NCBI RefSeq assembly: GCF_000243715.2
Contig: NZ_AHMO02000008.1
Location: 1,103,001-1,167,000, forward strand
Direction: 5' to 3'
Source of the DNA: Leptospira broomii serovar Hurstbridge str. 5399
GTDB lineage: Bacteria; Spirochaetota; Leptospiria; Leptospirales; Leptospiraceae
DNA length: 64,000 nucleotides
Below are positions 37,838-46,089 of this stretch, one piece after another (position 1 is the first letter of the stretch; each line of letters begins with the position of its first letter). A program made the translations under genes and the position numbers. The notes beneath the pieces were generated by a model, which worked only from the letters and a program-made list of their open reading frames with translations, was not told the DNA's origin and ran no database searches.

Positions 37838-39033
37838 GCCACATTCACCGTAATGTTAGCCGTAAACGTTTGAGCGAATTCGGTTGCTCCCACCACAAGC
37901 TTGGCGGAAGACGACGGAACCGCCGGAGCAAACGCAGTCCATACCGTCACGTCGTCTATCCCAGGAATTTTATCCAAATTCGCGATGATCTCCCAAGCAA
38001 CCACGCTTTGGCCGACATTCAATCCGTGATATTCGACGACCTGTGTTCCGATCGTATCCGCACCGCCGATAGCTTGCACGACTCTCGTTTTAACGACGGG
38101 AATATTGGAGTCGGTCCAATTTGCATTTTTCGTAATGTTTACGATGACGTTGACGACTTTGGCGGTAGGAACCGACCAGTTCATTACGTGTGTCTGTCCG
38201 TTTGCGTCGGCTACCGTAAAGGAATGAGTACCGAATGTTTCGATTCCAGCGGGTTTAGAATTGAATATCGCCGTTCCCAAATCCGAATCCGCTGCGGTAC
38301 CCGAAACCACGATTTCGATGGAATGAGGCGGTCGACCGTCCACTACAACGCTTGTCGCGTTCTCATAAACGAAAACGGTAGTAACGTTTGGAACGCGGAG
38401 TACCGTTTCACGAATCGCCGGTAAGGAGGAACCGCCAGACGATTCCCGGTCCTTATATCGTTGCCTCAATTCGGCATCGGTTTCTACCGGTCCTCCTCCC
38501 AAAGAAGGTTGCGAATTCGAGATGGAATTGATTCCGGCGGCAGGTGTAACTATATCCGTAATCGCCCCAGCCGGAACGTTTGTTTGGGACCCGGTATCGA
38601 TACTTCTAAACGTAAATTCGACGCCCGCTGCGCTGGTCAAAACTGCAGGAGTGACCACCTCGAACTGAATGCCTTGGGGAGTCTGAATCAGAAATCCAGA
38701 AGGAACTGTCGCACCGATATTGCCGAGGATGGTAACCTGAACGACAGATTTTCTGGCAGGCAAACGAGAAATACCGCCTTGGGCTACAATCCTATCCAGT
38801 TGGACTCCGTCGGCCAAATTTATATATTTCGAATAGTAAGTATCTTCCAAACCCTGCCAGACGGTATCGATTTCCTTCGCAACATTCTGCAGAATCATTC
38901 CTAGCTCTCCGTAGGGCGATAGATCGATGTCGGGACCGAAATTTTCCGGCAGACGGGCCCGATCCTCCAAGGATTGCAGAATATCGGAATATAATTTTCT
39001 ATTAAAACCCTGTACGGTAACTCCGAACGTCAT
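37834..39033 (-). CDS. Baseplate J-like wedge protein
   Basis: A 399-residue baseplate J family protein: SPYGELGMILQNVAKEIDTV near the N-terminus, the domain with GGISRLPARKSVVQVTILG, TDAELRQRYKDRESSGGSSL in the middle, and a C-terminal VVAWEIIANLDKIPGIDDV. It would build the baseplate wedges with the gp25-like protein upstream. 4-bp overlaps on both sides. Confidence 0.9.
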   Translation of the reverse strand: MTFGVTVQGFNRKLYSDILQSLEDRARLPENFGPDIDLSPYGELGMILQNVAKEIDTVWQGLEDTYYSKYINLADGVQLDRIVAQGGISRLPARKSVVQVTILGNIGATVPSGFLIQTPQGIQFEVVTPAVLTSAAGVEFTFRSIDTGSQTNVPAGAITDIVTPAAGINSISNSQPSLGGGPVETDAELRQRYKDRESSGGSSLPAIRETVLRVPNVTTVFVYENATSVVVDGRPPHSIEIVVSGTAADSDLGTAIFNSKPAGIETFGTHSFTVADANGQTHVMNWSVPTAKVVNVIVNITKNANWTDSNIPVVKTRVVQAIGGADTIGTQVVEYHGLNVGQSVVAWEIIANLDKIPGIDDVTVWTAFAPAVPSSSAKLVVGATEFAQTFTANITVNVA

Positions 39034-39389
39034 AAATTACCTCCGGAAACCGTACTACTGAGCACACCTAGATTCGATTGGACTTGGAAGGTAATCGTAA
39101 CTTGACGAGCCGCTCGATCGAAGTTTGCATCCAACTTCGTAATCGAAGTGACGGAAGGCTCCTTAAGCAGGGCGGTCTTTATGGCATTGATGAATCCGGG
39201 TTGTAAAAAAGGACCCTGATCGACTAAACCGATCCAATCCACTCCCTCGGCCGGAGCAAGAAACCATTCCCCTAGAAAGAGTTTCAAACGGTTGCCCAAA
39301 ATTTGCTCTAGTGCATCGATCCCTTCCAGTTGAACCAGCCTGCCGTTTTTATAAACTAAATCATTATTTTCTACTTTTAGTGTTCTCAT
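39030..39389 (-). CDS. Baseplate wedge protein, gp25-like
   Basis: A 119-residue protein with the gp25/W-like layout: LEGIDALEQILGNRLKLFLGEW then a Gly/Pro turn, LLKEPSVTSITKLDANF and a beta-hairpin end. Gp25-like proteins nucleate sheath assembly on the baseplate. It overlaps the spike gene and the gpJ-like gene by 4 bp each. Confidence 0.85.
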   Translation of the reverse strand: MRTLKVENNDLVYKNGRLVQLEGIDALEQILGNRLKLFLGEWFLAPAEGVDWIGLVDQGPFLQPGFINAIKTALLKEPSVTSITKLDANFDRAARQVTITFQVQSNLGVLSSTVSGGNL

Positions 39390-40012
39390 AATGGTGTTCC
39401 AGTTACGGCGGTCGGAGGTGTCGCTGCCACAAAAGGGTGCTGATGAGCATTAAATCCGGATTTGATTTGTCCGATCGAAAGACCGTTTTCGATCACATGC
39501 CCGCCTTCCACATTGCCCGAGGCCTTGAAATCTCCGGTCACTTCGACCCCGGAAGAACCGATGGATACTTCAGTCGAGCCTACCTTCAAAGTTAATTTTC
39601 CGTTTTCAAATTTGATTAAATTTTGGGGTTCTGTCCAAGATCGCTCCGCGATTCTCGCTAATACGCAGGCGTTTTCCAAACCGAAGGTTTTCGATTCCAA
39701 GGTTACGGTCTCTTTCTGCGCGTTTAAACTTTTCCTAATATCAAAAGTGGAAAAACCGACCCAAACCAGATCGCCTTGTTGGTAAAAAGGTTTGATATAA
39801 CAACCCGCTCCGATCTGGACGAATTGAACGGGCACGTCCGGAATCACGGGATAATCCGATACTTCGTCTAAAATATTCTGTTCCTTTACTAGCGGCAGAA
39901 TGTCAGCTCTCATAGTGGATGCATTAAAGGATTCGATTTTGCAAACCATCCCCACCTGAATTCCACGTTCCCGCATATCCACGTACGTTTCTAAAAGTTC
40001 GGAAAAACTCAT
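39386..40012 (-). CDS. Baseplate spike protein, Gp138-like
   Basis: A 208-residue protein. An OB-like N-terminal part (VGMVCKIESFNASTMRADILPLV) with PVQFVQIGAGCYIKPFYQQGDLVWVGFS matches the Gp138 N-terminal domain, followed by a repetitive beta-helix-like stretch (LTLKVGSTEVSIGSSGVEVTG) and a His-containing tip (NAHQHPFVA) that could bind iron, as in several spikes. It is the likely membrane-piercing tip. Confidence 0.85.
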   Translation of the reverse strand: MSFSELLETYVDMRERGIQVGMVCKIESFNASTMRADILPLVKEQNILDEVSDYPVIPDVPVQFVQIGAGCYIKPFYQQGDLVWVGFSTFDIRKSLNAQKETVTLESKTFGLENACVLARIAERSWTEPQNLIKFENGKLTLKVGSTEVSIGSSGVEVTGDFKASGNVEGGHVIENGLSIGQIKSGFNAHQHPFVAATPPTAVTGTPL

Positions 40013-40803
40013 ACAGGTACGACCTCGAATTCACAATAAGCGTCACCGAACGTTGAAAAAGTCCGATTCACTTTCGTGATGCTTGCTCTAACATTCACTT
40101 CTTTGGAATTAATTTGGACCACATCGCTCAGGTTTAAATTATATAAAAATAATGTTTTTATTTTATAGCCGTCCGACGTCTTCTGCGGTCGCTCCAATAG
40201 TCCCGAACCCGAATCCAAACTAACTATAGTTTTAACTTTCGGATTCGATGGAACTATCGTTAAAAGTCCGTTTTTAAAGAAGAATTCCGAATTGGTTTCC
40301 CTCGTCAATTTCTGGATCGAATCCTTGAAACGGCCGAAAACGATGGACTCGTAAAATTTCCCGATGCCTAAATTAATTTCTCCGGGGGTAATGCTCAAAG
40401 TTTTGCAAATATCCCTAACGATAAATTCAGCACTCACATTCTTATAACTTTTATTTAAAATTGCAGTGCTCCATTTTGTGGCCTTATCCGAGATTTTCAC
40501 TTCTAAAATTCTGTCTAAGCCTTCCTGAACTACAGTATAAGCGAAAGCCTCTCCCAAAACCACGGTCCCGGAATCCTCTTTGTAGCCGGCCGAAACCGTT
40601 ACGTTCGGATATACCTTTCCTTGACCTTTCTTTTTAGCCTCGAAGACCCCGATCGTATCCGGCGCAGGATTGTATAATTTAAGAGTCGTTGATTGAGGAT
40701 TTTTGAATTTGAATTCCTGTACAAATTCAATGGAAAATGGAGGATAGGAAAACTCTCTTCCCCCGATATTTACCGTCGCCACTCTATTGTACAACGCCGT
40801 CAT
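40009..40803 (-). CDS. Baseplate hub protein
   Basis: A 264-residue protein placed between the plug-like protein and the spike. It resembles gp27/hub-type proteins: strands around VNIGGREFSYPPFSIEFVQEF, an IRDIC-like helix (EFIVRDICKTLSITPGEI) and the SIQKLTRETNSEFFFKNGLLTI segment. The hub carries the spike under the tube. Overlaps neighbours by 4 bp each. Confidence 0.78.
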   Translation of the reverse strand: MTALYNRVATVNIGGREFSYPPFSIEFVQEFKFKNPQSTTLKLYNPAPDTIGVFEAKKKGQGKVYPNVTVSAGYKEDSGTVVLGEAFAYTVVQEGLDRILEVKISDKATKWSTAILNKSYKNVSAEFIVRDICKTLSITPGEINLGIGKFYESIVFGRFKDSIQKLTRETNSEFFFKNGLLTIVPSNPKVKTIVSLDSGSGLLERPQKTSDGYKIKTLFLYNLNLSDVVQINSKEVNVRASITKVNRTFSTFGDAYCEFEVVPV

Positions 40804-41141
40804 GACGAAATAATATTCCCTAACAAGAGCAAAATCGTCGAGCCTAGAGACGCTCGATTTACAACCTGCCCCTGTAAAATGCTAGCCTGCTCGATTTCTT
40901 GAGGGTTCAAGGGCAGTATCTTCCGGTTTATGTTTAAGCCGTCTACTACCGAGTCGATCATCGGAGTAGCATATAAAATTTTCGTTATAAATAGAATATT
41001 CCCGTCAGGATCCAAAATCGTGCAGGTATAAAAATCGGTCCGATCGTTATAAAGAAACCGAAAGGAATAGGTTTCGCCGATCAGGAAATCCTTTTCGACC
41101 GGAACCTCGTCGACAGTAAGCGGGAGATATTGTAAATCCAA
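40800..41141 (-). CDS. Baseplate plug-like protein
   Basis: A 113-residue beta-rich protein (MDLQYLPLTVDEVPVEKDFLI ... YSFRFLYNDRTDFYTCTILD). Size, strand pattern and position before the hub match the small baseplate plug proteins of contractile tails. It overlaps the hub gene by 4 bp and follows the Dit-like gene with 6 bp between. Assignment from position and pattern. Confidence 0.7.
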   Translation of the reverse strand: MDLQYLPLTVDEVPVEKDFLIGETYSFRFLYNDRTDFYTCTILDPDGNILFITKILYATPMIDSVVDGLNINRKILPLNPQEIEQASILQGQVVNRASLGSTILLLLGNIISS

Positions 41142-41147
41142 CGATTC

Positions 41148-41720
41148 CTATCCTCCCACTGACGAACACACTGGTTTACTTGCACCCGCATTTCCCGTGG
41201 TTGAGGTAGTGGACGACTGGGAGGGTCCTTTTTTTGTAACGCCGTTTCGCAAAGGGATGTCCTGCGATTTGGAATCTACGATGATTATCTGTTTGAGCGT
41301 GAGTTCAATTTGCCGACCATCCCCGGTATCGATGGTCGAATCTTCTTTATAGGATTCGATAAAAACATTTTTTATAATTCCATAATCGTAGACGGAATAA
41401 TTCAAAATTTCTTTGGACATCATCCACGTTTCTAACATCGCCAGTCTATCTGCAACCTTCCCGCGAAGGTGGAAAAACGGTAAGTAATCTGAATCCGTGA
41501 TGATCGCAGTGAGGTGCATGGTCAGCGGTTCGTAATTGATATGATCGGTGATGTCCGCCCCTTTTTCGATCGCATGATTTGTCCCCTTTCCTGAAACTTC
41601 TTTCGAGACAGTAATTGTGGAATCGAAAATAACCTGATCTTGCCCGTTGCTTGCCGAACTCAGGAAAGTTTTTCCGGAAGTTAAGGCGCTTTGATAAATT
41701 GAACTAGCGGAGGGAAGCAT
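41148..41720 (-). CDS. Dit-like baseplate/tail protein
   Basis: A 190-residue protein directly after the tape measure gene, the usual place of distal-tail or gp53-like proteins. The centre (DITDHINYEPLTMHLTAIIT, then VADRLAMLETWMMSKEILN) fits the Dit-like N-terminal domain. The C-terminus is a Ser/Thr/Gly-rich tail. It would join tube and baseplate. Confidence 0.68.
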   Translation of the reverse strand: MLPSASSIYQSALTSGKTFLSSASNGQDQVIFDSTITVSKEVSGKGTNHAIEKGADITDHINYEPLTMHLTAIITDSDYLPFFHLRGKVADRLAMLETWMMSKEILNYSVYDYGIIKNVFIESYKEDSTIDTGDGRQIELTLKQIIIVDSKSQDIPLRNGVTKKGPSQSSTTSTTGNAGASKPVCSSVGG

Positions 41721-41721
41721 T

Positions 41722-43470
41722 TTACGGGATCACCATTCCTAATTTCGCCGGGAGTACGTCCTGGGAGAGTTCGTCCAGCGCCCTCATGACGGCATCCTTT
41801 ATTTCCCGCCCCGCTTCAGCAGGTCCGCTAACATTTATGGTTAAGGTCCCCACTACGTTTTGGACGACCACCGAACCGGAGCCACTGCCAAGCCCACTGT
41901 TCGGAATGATTCTACCGGAAGCGCCAGGAGAAAAGAGTTCCGGCCCTCGTTCACCTACAAGATAAGAATTTCCACCGGTGACGGGTCCTCCGGACGCTTT
42001 CTTTTCTGAGGTAGGTAGTCCCATTACGCCCCGAATTCCGCTTAGGATCGTATTCTGATCCGGAATCAATGAAGACCATATATTTTTAAACATATCGGAA
42101 ATCCAAGATCCTAGCTTCATGAATGCGGCTTTAATCTCATCGAAATAAAGATAAAGACCGGCGATGGGGAATATGAGAGTAACGATTAATTTTCCATAAT
42201 TTCGAAAAAAATTCAAAAAACTATCAAAGGCGCTTTTAATCCAATTTATACCGGCTGCAAAAGATTTTTTTACCATTTTATCGAAATTTTTAAATGGACC
42301 AAAAAGGTCGCCAATAAAGCTTTTTTTTCCTTTCGACCAGTCACCCATATCTTTAAATAGCAGGAAGATGAATGCAAAAGCTACACCTATTGCAAGTAAG
42401 ACACCAATTAAGGGGAGCCAAGGGGCAACGACAGCCCAGCCCGCAACGGCCATTGCCCATAATCCTGGTAGCATAGCTGCTATTCCGCCAAGTGCAAGAG
42501 GTAGAAATAAAAGCATAACTGCTTTTAATCGAGTTATTCCATCTTCCCCATCAGTAAAATAATTCACGAGAGAGGCAAAGCCTTCGGCTAATGGGCCAAT
42601 AAACGGTCCAAGTATTTTTCCGATAGCGCCTTGCAATCTTTCCATAGAATTCGTAAACTGCTGTTCCGCAAATGCCCCGGATTGAACCATGTAATTATAT
42701 TGTTCCTGCAGGCCTGCAGCTTTCTTCTGATCTTTTGAATAAGATTCTAAAACTTTTTTTCTCTCCTGTTCCGGTAGAGAATATAAATCGGAAATACTTT
42801 TCCCCGTGACCGCCGCGACCTTCTGAAAAGTTTCCATAGAATTATTAATGAATTGAATGGATGCACCGTTCTTTAAAGCTGTCGCACTCGCTTGCATCAT
42901 TTCCTTTTCGGAAAATACATTCTTAGACAGATCGCCGACCTTTTGAAGCGATTTTTCCAATTGTTCATAACCGGGGCCTGCCAGTTCTTTCAACTGCATG
43001 CGCTGCTTTTCTAATTCTGTAGAAACCTTTATAGAATCTTTCAAAAACGGCACAACGATATTGAAACCATCTTTAGCGAAATCGGCGAAGCTTTTGCCCG
43101 GGGATTCCCCCTTTTTAGCGCCTTTTTGCGTCTTAGAATTGGATCGCCTTAAGTTTTCCGAAGTTTTATCAATCGTTTTACTAAAGGAGGAGAATTTTTC
43201 CGAAGTGGTCTTAATACTTTTGGATATGTTTTTCAACTGAATAAGTAAAGGTCCCGAAGAGTCGGCTAACTTCTTAAAACCTTGCGGAATAGCTTTTATA
43301 CTTTTAGTAATATTATTGAACTGTGATAAAAGAGGCTTAGCAGCATTTGCTAACCCTCTAAAATTCTGAGAAACGGTTCTTGCCTGCCTAGTTAGACCGT
43401 TAAACTCCGCCGCAAGCTTTTTTGCTTGCGATGCGAGTCTTTGCATCTCTATGATCCAGGTATCATCCAT
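41722..43470 (-). CDS. Tape measure protein
   Basis: A 582-residue protein. The first 200 residues are predicted coiled coil (repeated LxxxxKxI heptads). Residues about 320-380 and 425-445 are hydrophobic segments (LLFLPLALGGIAAMLPGLW; LPLIGVLLAIGVAFAFIFLL) that may insert in the target membrane. The C-terminal YLVGERGPELFSPGASGRIIPN motif is typical of phage tape measures. Tape length sets tail length; by the usual rule this would be a fairly short tail. The ATG follows the recoded chaperone stop by 4 bp with no clear ribosome site. Confidence 0.88.
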   Translation of the reverse strand: MDDTWIIEMQRLASQAKKLAAEFNGLTRQARTVSQNFRGLANAAKPLLSQFNNITKSIKAIPQGFKKLADSSGPLLIQLKNISKSIKTTSEKFSSFSKTIDKTSENLRRSNSKTQKGAKKGESPGKSFADFAKDGFNIVVPFLKDSIKVSTELEKQRMQLKELAGPGYEQLEKSLQKVGDLSKNVFSEKEMMQASATALKNGASIQFINNSMETFQKVAAVTGKSISDLYSLPEQERKKVLESYSKDQKKAAGLQEQYNYMVQSGAFAEQQFTNSMERLQGAIGKILGPFIGPLAEGFASLVNYFTDGEDGITRLKAVMLLFLPLALGGIAAMLPGLWAMAVAGWAVVAPWLPLIGVLLAIGVAFAFIFLLFKDMGDWSKGKKSFIGDLFGPFKNFDKMVKKSFAAGINWIKSAFDSFLNFFRNYGKLIVTLIFPIAGLYLYFDEIKAAFMKLGSWISDMFKNIWSSLIPDQNTILSGIRGVMGLPTSEKKASGGPVTGGNSYLVGERGPELFSPGASGRIIPNSGLGSGSGSVVVQNVVGTLTINVSGPAEAGREIKDAVMRALDELSQDVLPAKLGMVIP

Positions 43471-43474
43471 ATTA

Positions 43475-43742
43475 TTATTTTCGATTGCGCAGTTTATTTG
43501 CAGCCTGCTGCTGCTCCTTAATCATTCGGTCCACAAGAAGATTCGCCTTTGCCAAATCGCGAGGAGGCATTTCGCAAGCCTCCGTATATGTGAGAATTCC
43601 ATTCACGACAGGTCTCCAGATCGCGATTTCCTCGTCGAGCTCACGCTTTAGACGAAACTCCTCGAGTCGATTGATTTGCGCCAGCTGCAGTACCGTTTTC
43701 CGGTCTAGACTCTGGCCAGGAAAATCCGGGCTCCAACTCCCC
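43475..43742 (-). CDS. Frameshift extension of the tail assembly chaperone (recoded frame)
   Basis: A frame open on the minus strand from 43801 to the stop at 43475, lying in the +1 (or -2) frame of the chaperone gene. It has no ATG, GTG or TTG until well inside, yet reads as protein: Leu/Glu-rich helices (QINRLEEFRLKRELDEEI) and NKLRNRK at the end, and it stops 4 bp before the tape measure start. Reading shifts are possible at GGG-G (43742-43739) or TTT-T (43724-43721). A shift at GGGG would give a 191-residue fusion of chaperone residues 1-104 and 87 new residues. Matches the G/GT chaperone recoding of other tailed phages, where Mu uses -2. Confidence 0.7.
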
Positions 43743-44051
43743 TCTAAGAAATCGAGGCAGGATGATCTCCCAAACCTCCTCCAATTCCCGAATCCATTGT
43801 TTTAATTCTTTCTGCTGGAGCATAATCGGACGCCCCTCGGGATCGAGGGGACCATCAATGGATAATTTCGGAGCTCCCTTATCAGGAAATACTACGTAAT
43901 CGAAACAATATTCCAAAACCACGGAAAGATCCATATTACCGTCCGTGATACGAAACATTTTGGACTTAAGTTTAATCCATTCCTTTGTTCCGGGATGCTG
44001 AAGAATATATTCGTTTCCGTTGACTAAAACTCGTTCCTGATATGTAGACAT
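43641..44051 (-). CDS. Tail assembly chaperone (0 frame)
   Basis: A 136-residue acidic protein between tube and tape measure, the standard chaperone position (gpG equivalent). The body (KEWIKLKSKMFRITDGNMDLSVVLEYCFDYVV) looks like the phage tail chaperone fold. The last 32 codons overlap a second open frame that is probably reached by ribosomal frameshift. The 0-frame tail (RPENGTAAGANQSTRGVSSKA) is low complexity, as expected for the unshifted product. Confidence 0.78.
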   Translation of the reverse strand: MSTYQERVLVNGNEYILQHPGTKEWIKLKSKMFRITDGNMDLSVVLEYCFDYVVFPDKGAPKLSIDGPLDPEGRPIMLQQKELKQWIRELEEVWEIILPRFLRGELEPGFSWPESRPENGTAAGANQSTRGVSSKA

Positions 44052-44065
44052 TCTATTTCCTTAAA

Positions 44066-44488
44066 TTAACTAGGTAGGTGCGACTTATTTAGGTCCGCGC
44101 ACATTAGGACCCATTCCACGCCGGTTTCTTCCAAACCGAATTCTTTGTCCGGATCGGTATTGATCCATGCTTGGCTGGCGACCGCCATGAATTTTCCATC
44201 CGAGTTGTTTTTAACAAGGACCGGGAATGCAGACGGTTGGTATTTGATTAAATCCAAGAACGCGTTATCCGGAGAAGTTCCTTTTAACGTAAAGGTAATC
44301 GATCCTGAAGTATTATTATTCTTGGTCCTCGAAACTTCGCCCTTCGCTCCCACATGCGTTTTATAATTTTCGCTGTCCGCTCGTTTTATCGAGATAAAAG
44401 TTCCATCAAAAAATCCGGAAACCAATCTTCCTGAAATCGAAAGCGTTACCTGGCTTGGATCATACGTACCTAAGAATTTATCTGCCAT
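44066..44488 (-). CDS. Tail tube protein (DUF3277-like)
   Basis: A 140-residue beta-rich protein following the sheath gene. LSISGRLVSGFFDGTFISIKR and the NTSGSITFTLKGTSPDN segment match the DUF3277 group of tube subunits. It would form the inner tube of the contractile tail. 11 bp separate it from the sheath gene. Confidence 0.8.
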   Translation of the reverse strand: MADKFLGTYDPSQVTLSISGRLVSGFFDGTFISIKRADSENYKTHVGAKGEVSRTKNNNTSGSITFTLKGTSPDNAFLDLIKYQPSAFPVLVKNNSDGKFMAVASQAWINTDPDKEFGLEETGVEWVLMCADLNKSHLPS

Positions 44489-44499
44489 ATTCTATCTCC

Positions 44500-45528
44500 T
44501 TAAACAGTGATGAGCCCGTTCACGTTAACTTTATGAATCGCGCCCGCTAAATAATAAACGAACTTAATACCGGAAAGTTGGCGATTGGCTCTATCATTCA
44601 CTGAAAGTTGAGCCCGAGTCGGAACGAAGACTTGGTTCATATAAACTTTGTCATCGGAGAGTTTCAGATCATCAGGAGATACCGCTTTAGCGATGATTCC
44701 CGCGTCTCCAGCTCTTTTTAAAACGTTTCGTACAACGCCTTCCACTTGTGCAATCCCGCTATCGTCCAACGAAACTTTATCGTTGTTTAAAAATAGAGAA
44801 AGCAATCCGGTATTCAATTGATCCTCGACCCAATCTTGACCCACAATAACGTCTATGAACTCCCCCGACGTCGCAACACCTTCGTTCACATAAATGGCGC
44901 CCGACAATGCTTGCAGTGCTTGTCCTTTGCTAGTACGAATCGTAGTTAGATCGGTCTTTGAAAAGGTCGAAGGGTTCTGGCCGTTCAATCTCTTCCACTT
45001 AAAAGTTGTGGATCCCGGCTGCTTGGGAATATTCTGCCCGACCCACGCGCATTCAGGATAGTCTTCGGGATGATTATCATGTATCAAATAGGACTCACGA
45101 TCGACATTTCTGGAACTTAAAGCGGTGAGATCCGACGTGCAACCGAAGAAGAATTTCTTATTCGCATTTGCCCAGGTTCCGGCCGCATTTAAATCGGCTT
45201 TGGCACGGGACGTTATACAAACTGCATAGAAATTATCGTCAAGATCGCGAAGAGCATCTAACGTAGTTGCAATCGGATCGTGCGAGACTACGACCATGAT
45301 ATCGACCGGGCTGGGGGATTGCGCGAGCATCGCAGCCGCCATTTTATAGACGTCGTCCGACGAAGTAAAACCGGCAGCGGTCAAATCGGTTATTTCCGAG
45401 ATAATAACTTTCTTTAACGTGGTCGCTGTCGTATCGGCCGCTCTTAAAATCAGAGGCCGGAAAGATTTTTGAGTTAACCCTTGCGTTCCTCTTGTGATAT
45501 CGATCACGATATCATTGATAAATGCCAT
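44500..45528 (-). CDS. Tail sheath protein (DUF3383-like)
   Basis: A 342-residue protein with the DUF3383 sheath look: FINDIVIDITRGTQG at the N-terminus, TDLTAAGFTSSDDVYKMAAAM, DIMVVVSH, NFYAVCITSRAKAD and VDVIVGQDW-like GEFIDVIVGQDWVEDQLN in the C-terminal half. The long C-terminal strand region provides the handshakes between subunits. Its presence makes the tail contractile. Confidence 0.85.
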   Translation of the reverse strand: MAFINDIVIDITRGTQGLTQKSFRPLILRAADTTATTLKKVIISEITDLTAAGFTSSDDVYKMAAAMLAQSPSPVDIMVVVSHDPIATTLDALRDLDDNFYAVCITSRAKADLNAAGTWANANKKFFFGCTSDLTALSSRNVDRESYLIHDNHPEDYPECAWVGQNIPKQPGSTTFKWKRLNGQNPSTFSKTDLTTIRTSKGQALQALSGAIYVNEGVATSGEFIDVIVGQDWVEDQLNTGLLSLFLNNDKVSLDDSGIAQVEGVVRNVLKRAGDAGIIAKAVSPDDLKLSDDKVYMNQVFVPTRAQLSVNDRANRQLSGIKFVYYLAGAIHKVNVNGLITV

Positions 45529-45531
45529 TTT

Positions 45532-46089
45532 CTATACCCCTATCGTCGTTGTGTGATTATGATTTCCGAATTGTTCTTGAATTTTAATTTTAGAAATTCC
45601 TTCTACTTCGCTTATCGATTGATTTACATAATCGAAACGGAGATCGAACCCGACTTGGTAGGTCCAAATCGTGCCTTGGCCCTGACCCTGATTTTGACCA
45701 TGAACAAAACTGAAGTCTTGTATGACTGGATTCGTCAATCTAGGTACGATCCCTTGCGCCTTGCAGAAGTCGCGGTTATCGTCAACGGAAAACCAGCTGA
45801 TGATTTTGCCTGCTGACTGCCATGCGATATCCACGCTGCTATTGGAAAAAAAATTGAGAGAAATAGTATCTCGGTAACGTTCGAATTTAGTGGTAACTAC
45901 CGTAGTTGGATCACCGACTTTTGCAGCGCGAGTTTCTACATTTTGGTAGCTTGATTCATATACGCTCGAAGTGACTCGATAGGTCCCATAAGGAAACGTA
46001 AGCCCTGTTTGATCAAATTGGGCGAGCGTTACCGATGTGCTTACTTGTATCCTATTAAAAATAGTGTGTAAAACCGTTAAAGGAATCAA
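45532..46089 (-). CDS. Phage neck/tail-terminator-like protein
   Basis: A 185-residue protein, first gene of the module. Its place immediately before the sheath gene and its size match tail-terminator or neck proteins. The body has beta strands (GTYRVTSSVYESSYQNVE; KFERYRDTISLNFFSNSS) with a Gly/Gln-rich loop. The start is TTG (46089), and no promoter-like sequence or upstream phage gene is seen, so the element may begin or be cut off here. Confidence 0.65.
   Translation of the reverse strand: MIPLTVLHTIFNRIQVSTSVTLAQFDQTGLTFPYGTYRVTSSVYESSYQNVETRAAKVGDPTTVVTTKFERYRDTISLNFFSNSSVDIAWQSAGKIISWFSVDDNRDFCKAQGIVPRLTNPVIQDFSFVHGQNQGQGQGTIWTYQVGFDLRFDYVNQSISEVEGISKIKIQEQFGNHNHTTTIGV

Larger units (their letters stand above)
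34864..46089 (-). mobile_element. Contractile phage-tail module without head genes
   Basis: Fourteen minus-strand genes plus a recoded frame make up an ordered contractile-tail cluster: terminator-like protein, sheath, tube, chaperone, tape measure, Dit-like protein, baseplate plug, hub, spike, gp25-like wedge, gpJ-like wedge, gpI-like protein and two fibres. From 36887 to 41141 nearly every junction is a 4-bp ATGA overlap or a TAATG junction. No terminase, portal, capsid, integrase, repressor, holin or endolysin is visible. No AAA+ ATPase is present, so it is not a typical extracellular contractile injection system. It may be a tailocin, a phage remnant, or a part of a split element. Confidence 0.8.

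Noticed and set aside
34864..46089. Extracellular contractile injection system (eCIS)
   Set aside because: No AAA+ ATPase or toxin cargo genes are present, and the chaperone and tape measure are phage-like.
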